Of a DNA stretch of 64,000 bases, positions 13,101-23,078 are shown one piece after another; the first letter of the stretch is position 1, and each line of letters opens with the position of its first letter. The notes under the pieces were generated by a model, which was not told the DNA's origin, searched no databases, and worked only from the letters and a program-made list of their open reading frames with translations. A program made the position numbers and the translations under genes. Origin of the DNA: Mesodorylaimus sp. YZB2_4. Taxonomy: Eukaryota; Nematoda; Enoplea; Dorylaimida; Dorylaimidae. The stretch is taken from NCBI GenBank assembly GCA_030248295.1, contig JASANH010000183.1, positions 496,001 through 560,000 on the forward strand, written 5' to 3'.

Positions 13101-15864
13101 ATCAGCCAGACACGGCATTGTTGTCACTCGCCTTTGTCGTCGCGACGTTCGCATTGGCTTTCGCACTACGACTGATTCGAACAAGTTTCTTCTTTTCTAG
13201 AACTGTAAGTGATAAGAAAATAACAAACTGTTTTAAAAGATATGTTATCAGTCTAGATATTCCCGATGGATTTAAAATTTTACATTAATCGCAAGTGGAG
13301 GCATGCAAGGTTAGAATCGATTGTAAAAGAGTTGCTACATTGTTCTTTCAGTACTGATCAGAGGATAGATTCATCAATGCGTAGCTCTCTCGGCGAATGT
13401 TATCACGCGCTCACAAGAAGGATCAGGCATCAGTAATCTGTCATGAATCTGATACTCTAAATAGACGTTTGGACTGCAGAATCGTAGGCTCGTTGTAAAA
13501 GGGCTTGGTGAGTTATAGGGCCAGCGCTGCTCTTGTCATTAAGTACTACCCGCTGCGTGATGATTTCATAAGCAAATATTTGTATTTGGTGAGTGCTACG
13601 ATGAGAAAATCTGCTGCACCTGAGCAAACGTATTCCTGTGTATGCCAGAGAATTTAAAGAAATTTATGCTTGTCACTTATCAGTTGTTGCTGTTATTAAT
13701 CACACAGTAATAACAGCTCTGCACTTTTCAGGTGCGTAAAGCTATCGGAGATTTTGGTGTCCCGATTTCCATTTTCTTGGTGGTTCTTCTTTATAAAACA
13801 TCTTTCACTGACCCATATGTTCAGGTAAGTCATGTTTCTCGAATAATAGAATTTTTCACTGCACTCGTTTTGTTTTAGAAACTGAAAATGCCCGCAACCT
13901 TTTCAACAACCGATGCATCGAAACGTGGTTGGTTTATAAACCCGTTGGGAATGCATGAAGCATTACCAGTGTGGGCCATCGCTGCTGCTGCCATACCCGC
14001 ATTGCTGGTCTATATTCTGATTTTTGTGGAAGTCGAGATCACAGAGTAAGGCTAGGACGCCCTAGTCATGAGTAGTCGTGACACCAGACAGGGAAAGAGT
14101 TGAATACTTGCAAATGCAGCACGAAATCACCAGTTTATGCGCATGAAAATAATGGGTTATCGTTCCCCGAACACGCCATGGGGAATATAATGTCGATTGC
14201 TTCGCAGAGGGGACGCCTTCGAGGTGAGACATACTCGAAGAGGAGATGCGACACTGACCGCTACTGCACATGCAAGCGACTGTCATTTCAGTAGCACTCT
14301 TTAAATACAGTCAAATCATATGTACAGTTTTTGTAACATCAAAATTACAGTATAGATGTAATGTCGTACCATATCGGTATTGGCAAAGACTGTGTCGCCA
14401 TATGCGACAATCCAAGTGCTCGTACCTTTTCAGACTGCTCTTATCGACCAAAGAACGTGGTCTAAGGAAGGGAAGTGGATTTCACTTCGACCTCGTCCTT
14501 GCCGGCATACTGGCCGTTGTGTGTGGTCTAATGGGCTTGCCTTGGATGTGCGCAGCAGCAGTGCAAAGCTTGGCACACGCGTCCTCGCTGACGGTCATGA
14601 AACGAAAAGCGCCTGGCGAGAGACCCGAAGTGGACGTAGTGCTCGAGCAACGAGTGACCACGATTGGTGTGGCTGTGTTGACAGGTGCGTTAGCAATGGT
14701 CTTGTTGAAGTGCAGGTAGTATGAGTGCCACCATCAACATGCACAGCCATTGTCAGTAAATGCTGAACCTGGCAGCCAGACTTAAACTGCACGTTCGAGA
14801 TGCTAGACATGTATCTAAGGCGCCGGTAAAAACATACTCTTCACCATGCGTGCCCTGCGCCTATTGATGCCTCGAGCCAGTCAAGGAATGACTAGTCACA
14901 TTACTCACATACTGTATTTTGTTTCCTGTTTTGCGTACGGAAACCGCATTAGGCAAATGACGATTGGCTTTTGCAAGACCAGTCTTACATTTGAAGACCA
15001 TCTGCATCCTCACCACGCCGGGTCGATTATCTTTGATATACCTACTTTTCAGGTGCTTGTGCATTCCTGGGCTCCGTGCTTCAAAAAGTGCCCATGGCGG
15101 CACTTTTCGGTATATTCCTGTACCTGGGCACTATCAGTATGCTCGGTATCCAATTCCTGCAGCGCATCATCCTTGTTTTCATGCCTCAGAAGTATCATCC
15201 AGATGTTCCATATTGCAAACAGGTAAGTCGTGATTTGAAAATTGCCCGCAGGGACTGTTTTTTCCAACACATTTCTTCTAGGTCCGCCTTCGCAAAATGA
15301 ATGTATATACGTTGATGCAAGTGGTATGTCTAGTAATTTTGTGGATTATCAAATCGATCAAGGAAACATCACTTGTATTTCCATTCATCCTCATGCTGGT
15401 GGCTTTGGCACGTCAAGTATTATTGCCTAGGATTTTTGACGAAAAGGAACTAAATGCGGTAAGCTGTCTTCATTTTCTCACCTTAGCATATCGAGTGATA
15501 AACACAAGTCGCAGATATTATGCCCTTGATAGTCTCAAGAGTTACACTTGATGATAAAGCGTAGTACACCTTCTCATCACATATTCAAATTTAAAAATGG
15601 CGGGAAAACGTGATTTGCAAATTGAATTGTGCCAGATAAGAGAACGCCAGCAACCCCTGCTGGTTTCATAGAAGCACTACAGTCAGCCACTGCAATGGTC
15701 TAAGCTGTCGGCAACAGGTGCTATTTCATTCAACGCACAAGTAAGCTATCACACTATCAGTTACAACATCCTTTCAGCTCGACGGCCATGACGACCACGA
15801 AGACCATGGTGACGAAGAAGTGCAAGATCACGACTTTTATCAAGAAGCGCACTTGCCAATGTAA
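7196..15864 (+). CDS. SLC4-family anion exchanger (AE-type bicarbonate transporter), 18 exons
   Basis: Exons read: 7196-7279, 7306-7624, 8036-8171, 8228-8314, 8473-8668, 10801-10995, 11327-11540, 11727-11939, 11997-12097, 12178-12225, 12302-12496, 12905-13204, 13732-13824, 13879-14045, 14434-14684, 15053-15222, 15282-15458, 15778-15864. They join in frame to 1010 aa. The cytosolic domain has the family block WEETARWIRYEEDVEG...RWGRPHVAFLAFHSLLQLR and later LGRAVATLMSNEEFHDIAY. The membrane domain has FFAAFAPAITFGGLLG, LEGSFLVRYVTRFTEDIF, IGDFGVPISIFLVVLL and RKGSGFHFDL. These resemble Cl-/HCO3- exchangers more than Na+-coupled members. Exon 12 encodes an extracellular loop with five N-glycosylation sequons. 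The C-terminus is His/Asp/Glu-rich, starting LDGHDD, like the acidic tail of vertebrate AE1. The product should swap chloride and bicarbonate across the plasma membrane. The exon 2 acceptor (CAGAG) and exon 8 donor (GTCAGC) are weak but needed for frame. Confidence 0.93.
9225..9365. repeat. AAACCCAACCC-type degenerate repeat, copy 1
   Basis: In intron 5 of the SLC4 gene. It contains CCCAAAACCCAACCC and later CGAACCCAACCC followed by A-rich sequence. Related stretches occur near 10500-10545 (GGGTTGGGTTTGGGC, other orientation) and 20965-21075. The ends are not defined, so this may be a degraded interspersed repeat. Confidence 0.45.
12688..12767 (+). repeat. Partial duplicate of SLC4 exon 12 in the preceding intron
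   Basis: An 80-bp stretch matches 12951-13030, inside exon 12, at about 78 of 80 positions, 263 bp upstream. The two differences are CCCCTG for CCCCCG and TGACATC for TGGCATC. It covers two of the glycosylation-site codons of the extracellular loop. I see no good splice acceptor directly before it, and the frame stops soon after the similarity ends. Confidence 0.85.
12951..13030 (+). repeat. Exon 12 partner of the local duplication
   Basis: The functional copy, lying within the SLC4 exon that encodes the large glycosylated loop. It pairs with 12688-12767. Confidence 0.85.
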
Positions 15865-16373
15865 TGCTGTCATATTCTGCTTTTTATCCATGTCATTTTA
15901 CGAGCCGGTTGAGCCCTTTTTTGGCTAAGAATACATTTGTAAGATTTGGTCTGCCTAAAAGCGCTGCACAAGACATCTCTGTCAAATAGCTTAGGTCCCA
16001 CCTTTCCATTCATGCGTCAACTAATTTGTAATGTCAATAAGTTGGCGCACTGTGAACCCCATGTCCAGGGGGGGGGGAGATGAATTACAGAGTGTCAGGA
16101 CCCAGCGCAAGCTTGGCAAGTCATATTTTCCATTCTAACATGCATTGCATATCATAACCACGTGCCATCTACATTTTTATCTTTAGCCTGTCAAAGCATC
16201 ACTGACAGTTTACACCTCTATAACCCAGTGTGTCATCACTTTAAAAGCATCACACGCCGATGAGTTTCGAGCTAACAGGTGCAAGCAATTATCTTACAGC
16301 ATGACCATAGCTAATCCTCTCTTTCACAGAAGCCCTATACAGTATACTGCAGTCGTGCCATTCCCATCCTCGC
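15865..16373. other. Convergent intergenic spacer between the SLC4 and SPSB3-like genes
   Basis: About 500 bp between the two stop codons. It contains a short G-run near 16070 and should hold the 3' UTRs of both genes. No coding signal was seen. Confidence 0.5.
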
Positions 16374-19300
16374 TCACTGTCGATGTTTTTTGGCCGAAGG
16401 ACCTTCGTACTCCTCAGCACCAGCACTTGACGATTGATTGTCTCGTTCACTCGACCTACCATCCCGATTTGCACGCACCACAGCGCCAGTGCTCGGTCGA
16501 CTCTCGATGGTTGGCGCCGACGAGGGGCCAGCCAATTGAGGACGCCGATCAGTCTCCTCCACTTGCAAAGTAAGCATTGGAATCAAAGCCAATCGATGAG
16601 CTAAATGAGCTAAGCGCGCCGCACCACGCAGCGGGGGTTGGTCTGTTTGAGACGTAGCAGTTGGAGTGGTCGCCAACGATTCATCGGATGCGGAAGACGT
16701 TTCACCGAATTCATCCGTTCCAATCTGATCCAATATCGATTCATCGAGTCGTCGTTTCCTTTTCGGTGGGATCGTTCCAATACATAACCAACCCAAATTA
16801 TTCTCCAAATATAATTTCAATGCTGGCGGTAGGCCAACCCCCGACAGGAAACGTTCCCCGCGTGGCACCACGTGGCGAATAGCGTTGCAACAAAAATATT
16901 GTAAATTCGTTGCGTACGAACGAGCCGCGATCAAACGAAAACGAGACTTCGCAGCCGTCGAGCAAATCATTGGATAATATTCGGCAGTTGGATTGTGTAA
17001 ATTGACAAATGCCACGCCTTAAAATTGTATGCCTTAACATTTACAGACTTGAACGGATAGTTTCTAATTCATTGTATGCCAGACTTAGAGCATCCTAGAC
17101 CATGTAAGGGGGTATGGGCAGGCATAAATTTTCAAAGGTCTTTGCTAAGTAAGTATGTTTTTGCCAAGCCCTAAACATGATCGATTCAGAGAAAGAAAAC
17201 TGAATTATCGCTACTACATAAACATACATGTAGGCAGATAAGAGAGACCTTGTGCTCATGTGTGAGCACTCCTGTCGTTCAATCCTATCATATCTAATAC
17301 AATGAAAACGAGGAGCACGTAGTGTTTCACCAAACATAGTCACATTACTGACGCAACAGCCGCGCCATTTGCTGATGATGTGCGTTGAAGTTCCATTGTT
17401 TTTGCATTACACGCTTCGTCTGTCTATTACATTTCTAATTATGCCTGCAAATCCATTCCAGCAAATTCTTGTGAATGTAACGCAAACTTTTTTCCAACAA
17501 AATTTCAAATTCAAAAATGCGGCAAAAACCCCTCAGCATCCAAGCATTCCTTGCAAACAGTATAATGCACTATACGCATCAGTTCTTGACTTCCATGATG
17601 CATTAAGTGTAATGGGTGTACGGGTCAGATGGATGGAGCTAACCATGAACGATAAATTTAGACATATGTGACGACAAAATTGTCCGCCCACTTTCGTCAG
17701 TCAAAACGGCACCCTTATGTTATGCTGTCCCATCAACAAAACAACTTAGCGTGACAGCAAAATTTCATATGCCTTTTAAGTGAACGATCTAAGGAAGGCT
17801 CACTGTAATACAGGACATGAGCAATGGCTACGCGCGTGCAGGCCGGATTTTCTGAGACAGCTCGGCCGCTCAACAGCCAACAAAGAAAGAATGAAATAAA
17901 TCCATAAAACTAGGAGATTGGACACATCAGATAAGACATAGCTTGTGCTCACGTGTGAGCACTCCTGTCGTTTAATGAGTGCATCTGCCATACAGGGATG
18001 CATTCAACGGCCATGTCAGCAAAGAGTTGCTGCATGACTGATGCTAAATATCAAGCGCGCGCTTGATAGAAAACAACTAAAGCTATACTTTAAAAATGCG
18101 TCAAGAATTTAGCCACTCTAAAACGAAGTGCTCCTCATCTTTTTTTGTGCATCAGGCTGTTTTTTATCGCGGCGATTCGCGAGAGTCAACATGTAGTGTC
18201 CTAAGGAGCAGCTGACTACGAACGCGCGCACAGGCGCCACCTCCGTCATTATTGTGCGTAAAAAACATCATAAAGCACAGTCATTTTTCTAGATATCTAA
18301 AAATGACTGACATTTGCACGAAATGACTGTGTACTATGCGCAATACATAGAACTACTGTCTAAAACTTTTTGCCTTCGGCGGGGCGGGACACATCCCCAC
18401 CCCACACCCCAACCCTTTGTGTCAGTCTGGGTCACAATAGTTTACTCCCTCTAAATAACTTTTCCACGACTGCTCGCTCGTGACACTGCGCATGTGCTGT
18501 AGGTCTTGCCAAATCTTGCTCCCACCAATTTTTTTTTACCAATCTTACTGAGAATCGTTGCGGTTCCACAGCTCTGCTACCCTGCGCTCTGTACGCTTTG
18601 TAACCCAACTGCTGTCTTACCGATTAATTTTCGGTTGATATGATAGGAGATACGTCCGCGCCACAAATCCACATGCACTCCAACAATACTGCCTTGGCCG
18701 AAACCGTTATAATAATCCGTCCATTGTTCGTTGTGGTAAATCGGTCCTAAAACAGGTTACGAGTTTTCTGGAATAGGTTAAAGTGTACGAAACGTCACTA
18801 CGTTCGCTGATGATGCTACGCTAACACTCCAAAATTGAAACCTTTGGAAGCTGGGTAGATACCTTTCCGAGGATATACATGAAAAACAAAAGACACTGAT
18901 CTACTGTTAGGCCAGAGTGTGAGTAGGTCGCTCAGTAATGGTGGGGTATAATTTACACTACCTTCTGGTGGGCCTATTTTTCTCTCACGAACCAGTTTAT
19001 AGGGAACGGCCTGAAATCAGATTAAAGACTCAGATATGTTCAGAATATATCCTCAGTCACAATAATCACTTTTTGCAGATCTCCAACTCTATAAAGCCTG
19101 GTATATATTCCATGGCTAATCAAAGCACTTTTTCTTAATTAAGCTCAACTTTTTTTACTCTAAAAACTTTTCCCATTATTGCTGCCCAAACCAAAGCAGT
19201 GGTCTGCAGGAAATGAATTACCGGTACTGCACGAGTTTCGATCGATGGTGCAAGGCTCCCCATAATTTGTTAGTAGGCAAAAGCAATTCTAACTTATTAC

Positions 19301-20280
19301 AATTATTTTCGGTGAAACAGCCGAAGCTTGACGGCCATTGCAGACCTCAAACAGGGGGTCCTGATTAATGATTGCCTGTATAAATTTTCCAAGTAAATCT
19401 GGCTTGTAAAACCCGCATGCAGAAAATTTATCTTTTCCTTCTTTTTCCTGCGTTCCGAATTTATTTTTCATGAGCTCAGATGTTTTTACGTTTGATACTA
19501 CTAAATGTAAAGCATGAAAAATCGAAAGCTAGATCGATAAACTGAAGCTGCTTACAACGTAGGCGGTCGGAACTTAAGATCAACTTACCCTTGTACGATA
19601 ATCCCCACGTTTCGCTGCAGCCACCCAATAACGATGCGAAACGACGTTCAAATTTATGCATATCCGCTTTCTCCGTTCCAATACCGACCATCTACAGAAT
19701 CAATCAACATAATCAGAAACATTATTCTAAGAATCCGACCAAAACTACACTTACAATATCAGTTCCAAAACAAGGCGTCAGAACTTTGAATTCGAAATAA
19801 TGTTGAAATCCACGTCGTAGAGGTCGGTCGGCTCGGACACAAGCGGTTCCAACCGAGAAACGCGGATGGAACATAACTTCGGTCCCATCTTTCGTCACTT
19901 GACAAGCGGCCGTCATTGTCGATTCGTCAAAACACCAATCGAAGCCTAAACAAAATGAGCGAATGATCGTGTTACACCAAACGTGTAAAAAGCGTCTTTA
20001 TATTACAATTTTAAGTAAAATTCTCGGTGAAGTCCCGCCCAACACCGACCAACTTACCTTGGCTGTTCTCTCCACATCGACAATTATCCATATTCCGACA
20101 CAGGCAAAACTTTTCGGCCAATGTGATTTGTTCCTCCATCATCAATGAAAAGGGCGTAAATGGTGTGCCCAAAGGCGGCAATGCCTCCAGTTCAGCATCA
20201 TCCAATTCGCCGATAATGACCGGCGGATGGACATCTAACCCGATGCCAGTAGTCAGAATATGTCGACGGCCGTTACTCAT
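16374..20280 (-). CDS. SPSB3-type SPRY domain / SOCS box protein, 5 exons
   Basis: Minus-strand exons: 20280-20058, 19945-19755, 19691-19589, 18746-18621, 17017-16374. They join in frame to 428 aa; the fourth exon was found by reading the strand between stronger blocks. Exon 1 ends in a Cys-rich block (CLCRNMDNCRCGE) like the NCSCGEE motif of vertebrate SPSB3. The SPRY domain (about residues 75-255) shows FGTDIMVGIGT, SLLGGCSETWGLSYKG, GFGQGSIVGVHVD and YYPMICSTAA. A SOCS-box-like segment follows (about 276-293, LPPALKLYLENNLGWL). SPSB proteins are substrate adaptors that couple SPRY-bound targets to Elongin B/C-Cullin5 ubiquitin ligases. Vertebrate SPSB3 ends soon after the SOCS box. Here an acidic, Ser/Thr-rich tail of about 130 residues follows, with basic clusters KRKRR and KKHR that could be nuclear signals (inference). 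Confidence 0.92.
17205..17290. repeat. Short palindrome-centred repeat, copy 1
   Basis: Contains GTGCTCATGTGTGAGCAC followed by TCCTGTCGTT. The same word series recurs at about 17940-17980. Both copies lie in the last intron of the SPSB3-like gene. Confidence 0.6.
17925..17985. repeat. Short palindrome-centred repeat, copy 2
   Basis: Contains the perfect palindrome GTGCTCACGTGTGAGCAC followed by TCCTGTCGTT. It is about 690 bp from copy 1 in the same intron and could be remnants of a small mobile element. Confidence 0.6.
18278..18309. repeat. 32-nt near-perfect inverted repeat
   Basis: Outer arms CAGTCATTTTT and AAAAATGACTG are exact complements around TAGATATCTA. It is in the last intron of the SPSB3-like gene, about 300 bp past exon 4. 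Role unknown. Confidence 0.6.
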
Positions 20281-21504
20281 CGCCGTGCTGTACGCGGTTT
20301 CCGCTTGCGGTCACTCGCCCTTTGTAGCTTTCACCCAAAAGTTGTGACACCAGCACGTGAAAAACACGATGTACCTTCAACAGGAAAAAGGGCGATGCGC
20401 AGTGAAACGAGTTTTTTCCCTCCCGGCTTGCTCTAGCCTCTAGCGACAAGTTGACGGACGGAAGGCTACCTCGCACATTGGTCGCAGGCAGTCTGCTGCT
20501 TATGACAAAAGAGAGAGTTTTTCGTGAAACCAGTTTCTCATCCCAAAATCAAATAATTGTATTTAAGGGCAAAATGCCTCCAGCTATCGGCCCCTTTCAG
20601 TTCTGGATGGAATCCAGGATATCCAAAAAAAGTTTTGTGTGCCCTACTGTTAATGATGAATGTTAGTCAAGTCAAGCTTTTCCCCACCAGTGATAAGGCA
20701 TTGGTCAATGACGAGAGATCGACGTTTCAGAGATTACTGAGTGCCAAATTCTCACGAGGCGGACCTGCTCCCGCTAATGTGGCATCGATGGAGGAAGTTA
20801 CGCAGACAACTGAAGTGAATCTGGTGCTTTTGAGTAAAGTCATTAGTTTTTTGGCGCAACTTTAAAACCATGCCAAAATGTGTTGTGAACTTAAACTTAG
20901 ACCAAAACTCAAAATTTACAACACGTTTTGGCTTGGCCTGCGTCGCACTCGGCTGCGTCTCGTTCCAGGTCCGATAATGGGTTCAAAGTTCGACCCAAAC
21001 CCAACCCACTCTAAAAATTCGAGCCCAACCCATACATTTTTCGAAAAAAATGGCCAAAACCCAGCCACTTTTTCCAATTGAAATATACGAGTATCATCAA
21101 TGTGACGCACATTCTTTTGAGCATTATCATCCTTTACTACCAACGACCTCAGGATAAGCATGTTAACTTTACTCGAAAGTCCCTCCGAGAGACAACTTGA
21201 GAGATGTCGGTAGTGTCCCTTGGAGTGAAGCTCCAGGTGCGATAATTTGAGGGAGCACATAGCTCTCAAGGTCGACCTCACGATAAATACATTTGAGCAG
21301 TTGAGTGATGCGTGCCTAGAAAACAAACCCTGCTATCATCTTTCATCGAGCATCTCTAGACGAAATATTATTCTTCCTTGCGTTCCAGACTCAGCGGTCG
21401 TAAAACTGTCTGCGCCAGTGTACTGCGGCCAACGAACAGTGATTCAAAGCTGCCTCTGAAATTGTAAATGAAAAATTAACTCACATTATTCGCCAGAAAA
21501 TGTC
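20281..21504. other. Upstream flank of the SPSB3-like gene
   Basis: No supported gene. It should hold the promoter of the minus-strand SPSB3-like gene. It includes a second AAACCCAACCC-type repeat at about 20965-21075. Confidence 0.4.
20965..21075. repeat. AAACCCAACCC-type degenerate repeat, copy 2
   Basis: Contains GACCCAAACCCAACCCAC, then GAGCCCAACCC and AAAACCCAGCC, with an A-rich segment between. It resembles 9225-9365 and is probably the same old repeat family. Confidence 0.4.
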
Positions 21505-21692
21505 CATGTTTTACCACATCACCAAACGCTTATGCGCACTCGAGGGTGATGGGAAACATTTTACACGAAATGATTTACCGGCCCGCGAGTCGAACACTCG
21601 CCCGTAACTGCGCACCTGGCGTGAGAGGCAGACGCCTAACCCACCAAGCCGCGAGGCCGGCCATGTCATGCCATACTTTATCTATAACCAAG
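21505..21692 (-). mobile_element. tRNA-derived SINE, with tail of a second copy
   Basis: Read on the minus strand, 21662-21505 has a tRNA-like head: an A-box-like GGTGGGTTAGGCGTCTGCC and a B-box-like GTGTTCGACTC. The family tail CCCTCGAGTGCGC follows. Just 5' of it, 21692-21663 is the tail (GATAAAGTATGGCATGACATG) of another copy, so two elements are head to tail. Members of the family are also at 25190, 31925, 38475, 46926 and 57817. Confidence 0.75.
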
Positions 21693-22472
21693 CTTGTCGC
21701 TTCACCCTTTTTAAAACTACATTCTTTAGAGTTTCCCAAAGTTGTACAGCATATTCATGCTGTAAATTTGCAGGTCAGTGAGTCAAAAATGTTTTAGATA
21801 TGCAGATATGATTATCACTGAGGACTAGTCTAGCGTAGGTAGATCTGTTGTATTGCAGCCCTGTTTTACTGCATCCTCAGCTCGAGTACAGTATGCACTC
21901 GAGGATGAAGGGCACATTATACCGTAAACGAAATGATCAGTGAGACGATAAGACGGGAAGAAAAAATTAATCCTACTTGAAGTAGCAAACCTTGGAACTA
22001 AAAATCTCTACTTCGGCACCTACTGCAGATTGCGTGTTCTGGATCTTTAGGATACCCAAACATTTTTCTCACAATCTGTGTTAAACGAACATTACGTATA
22101 AAATGATCCAGTACACAGTAGTTCGCTTTAGTGTTTTGCACGGTATATTTTGTTCATTTCAATTTTACCCACGATTTTCAAAATCCGAAACGACGGGTTC
22201 ACCTCAGAGCGTCGGTTTCAAATAGGTTGGTCTGAAGGAACTAACACGTGATTCTGGTATTTGGTTTGCAATCTGCAATATACACTGCCTTGGATGTTAG
22301 AGCACCCGCATTGTCTTTCTGTTGCTCGTGTCGGTGGGGGCTCGGTGGGACTGATCTATGTTACCTTGTGCAGTAGATCACCCAGTTTTTCAACACTGTA
22401 TGTGGTTCTTGTTTCTTACAGCGTTCAGTGAACTCTGGGGCTCGAAGCTAAAACGCCGTGATTTTATGGGCT
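21693..22472. other. Repeat-rich intergenic DNA
   Basis: No gene seen. A SINE tail fragment (reverse of CCCTCGAGTGC) lies near 21895-21940. Confidence 0.4.
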
Positions 22473-22668
22473 TGTAACCCCTCGCCTGGTAGGCCATGGC
22501 GACTGGGAGAGAGTAATCGATACTCTCCCCTGGCTGGGAAACGTCAACCCCTCTGGTTGATATTTCAGGCGTAGGTATAGTCGCAAGACTATCCTGCTTC
22601 AGTCGGAGTTTTTGTCCCGCCGACTTCGGTCGGCCGCCTCCCTCCTACGCCTGCCAGGCCTGGTTACA
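22473..22668. mobile_element. Hairpin-rich element with TGTAACC/GGTTACA ends, copy 1
   Basis: It begins TGTAACCCCTCGCCTGG and ends CCAGGCCTGGTTACA, so the ends are inverted repeats. Inside are several potential stems: GAGAGT/ACTCTC, a long stem around CAACCC...GGGTTG-like sequence, and ATAGTC-GCAA-GACTAT-like sequence with a GCAA loop. Three more copies occur in the window. The size and inverted ends suit a MITE. The conserved internal hairpins could equally mean a structured RNA. Confidence 0.75.
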
Positions 22669-22907
22669 TTAGCGTCACGGACCTTGGGGCTATCCATAGT
22701 GGTGTAAGTCCCCGTCGAACCGCTGGGTGCGCCCATGTTCGTCACGGTCTGGGGCGTTTAGACCAACACTGGAATGGCCAGCCTAGCCAGCTGGTCCCAG
22801 TACCGTCTGCACTGCGGAGGCAGTGTGAGGTCGGCCCTTTTGAGGGGGGAGGTCTTCCTTCCGGGGAGAGCGACGGGGTCGTCGCTTCTTCTGTCGATGG
22901 GAGGAAT
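22669..22907. other. GC-rich spacer between two hairpin elements
   Basis: 240 bp between copies 1 and 2, higher in GC than the surroundings. It has an open minus-strand frame, but I do not see a protein family in it. Together with the flanking copies it may be the inside of a larger composite element. Confidence 0.35.
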
Positions 22908-23078
22908 GTAACCCCCCGCCTGGTAGGCCATGGCGAGTGGGAGAGAGTAATCAATACTCTCCCCTGGCTGGGAAACGTCAACCCCTCGGGTTGATGTTTC
23001 AGCCGTAGGTATAGTCGCAAGACTATCCTGCTCCAGTCGGAGTTATTGTCCCTCCTACGCCTGCCAGGCCTGGTTACA
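22908..23078. mobile_element. Hairpin-rich element with TGTAACC/GGTTACA ends, copy 2
   Basis: Same orientation as copy 1. It begins TGTAACCCCCCGCCTGG and ends CCAGGCCTGGTTACA. It is slightly shorter because the segment around the GGCGG/CCGCC stem near the 3' end is missing. The GAGAGT/ACTCTC stem and the GTC-GCAA-GAC hairpin are kept. Confidence 0.75.

Noticed and set aside
22473-22668. Hammerhead ribozyme in the hairpin element
   Set aside because: GAAAC and GTC words are present, but the required CTGANGA core is not.
22742-23020. 92-aa minus-strand frame over a hairpin element
   Set aside because: Lies mostly in repeat DNA, and no protein family was recognised.
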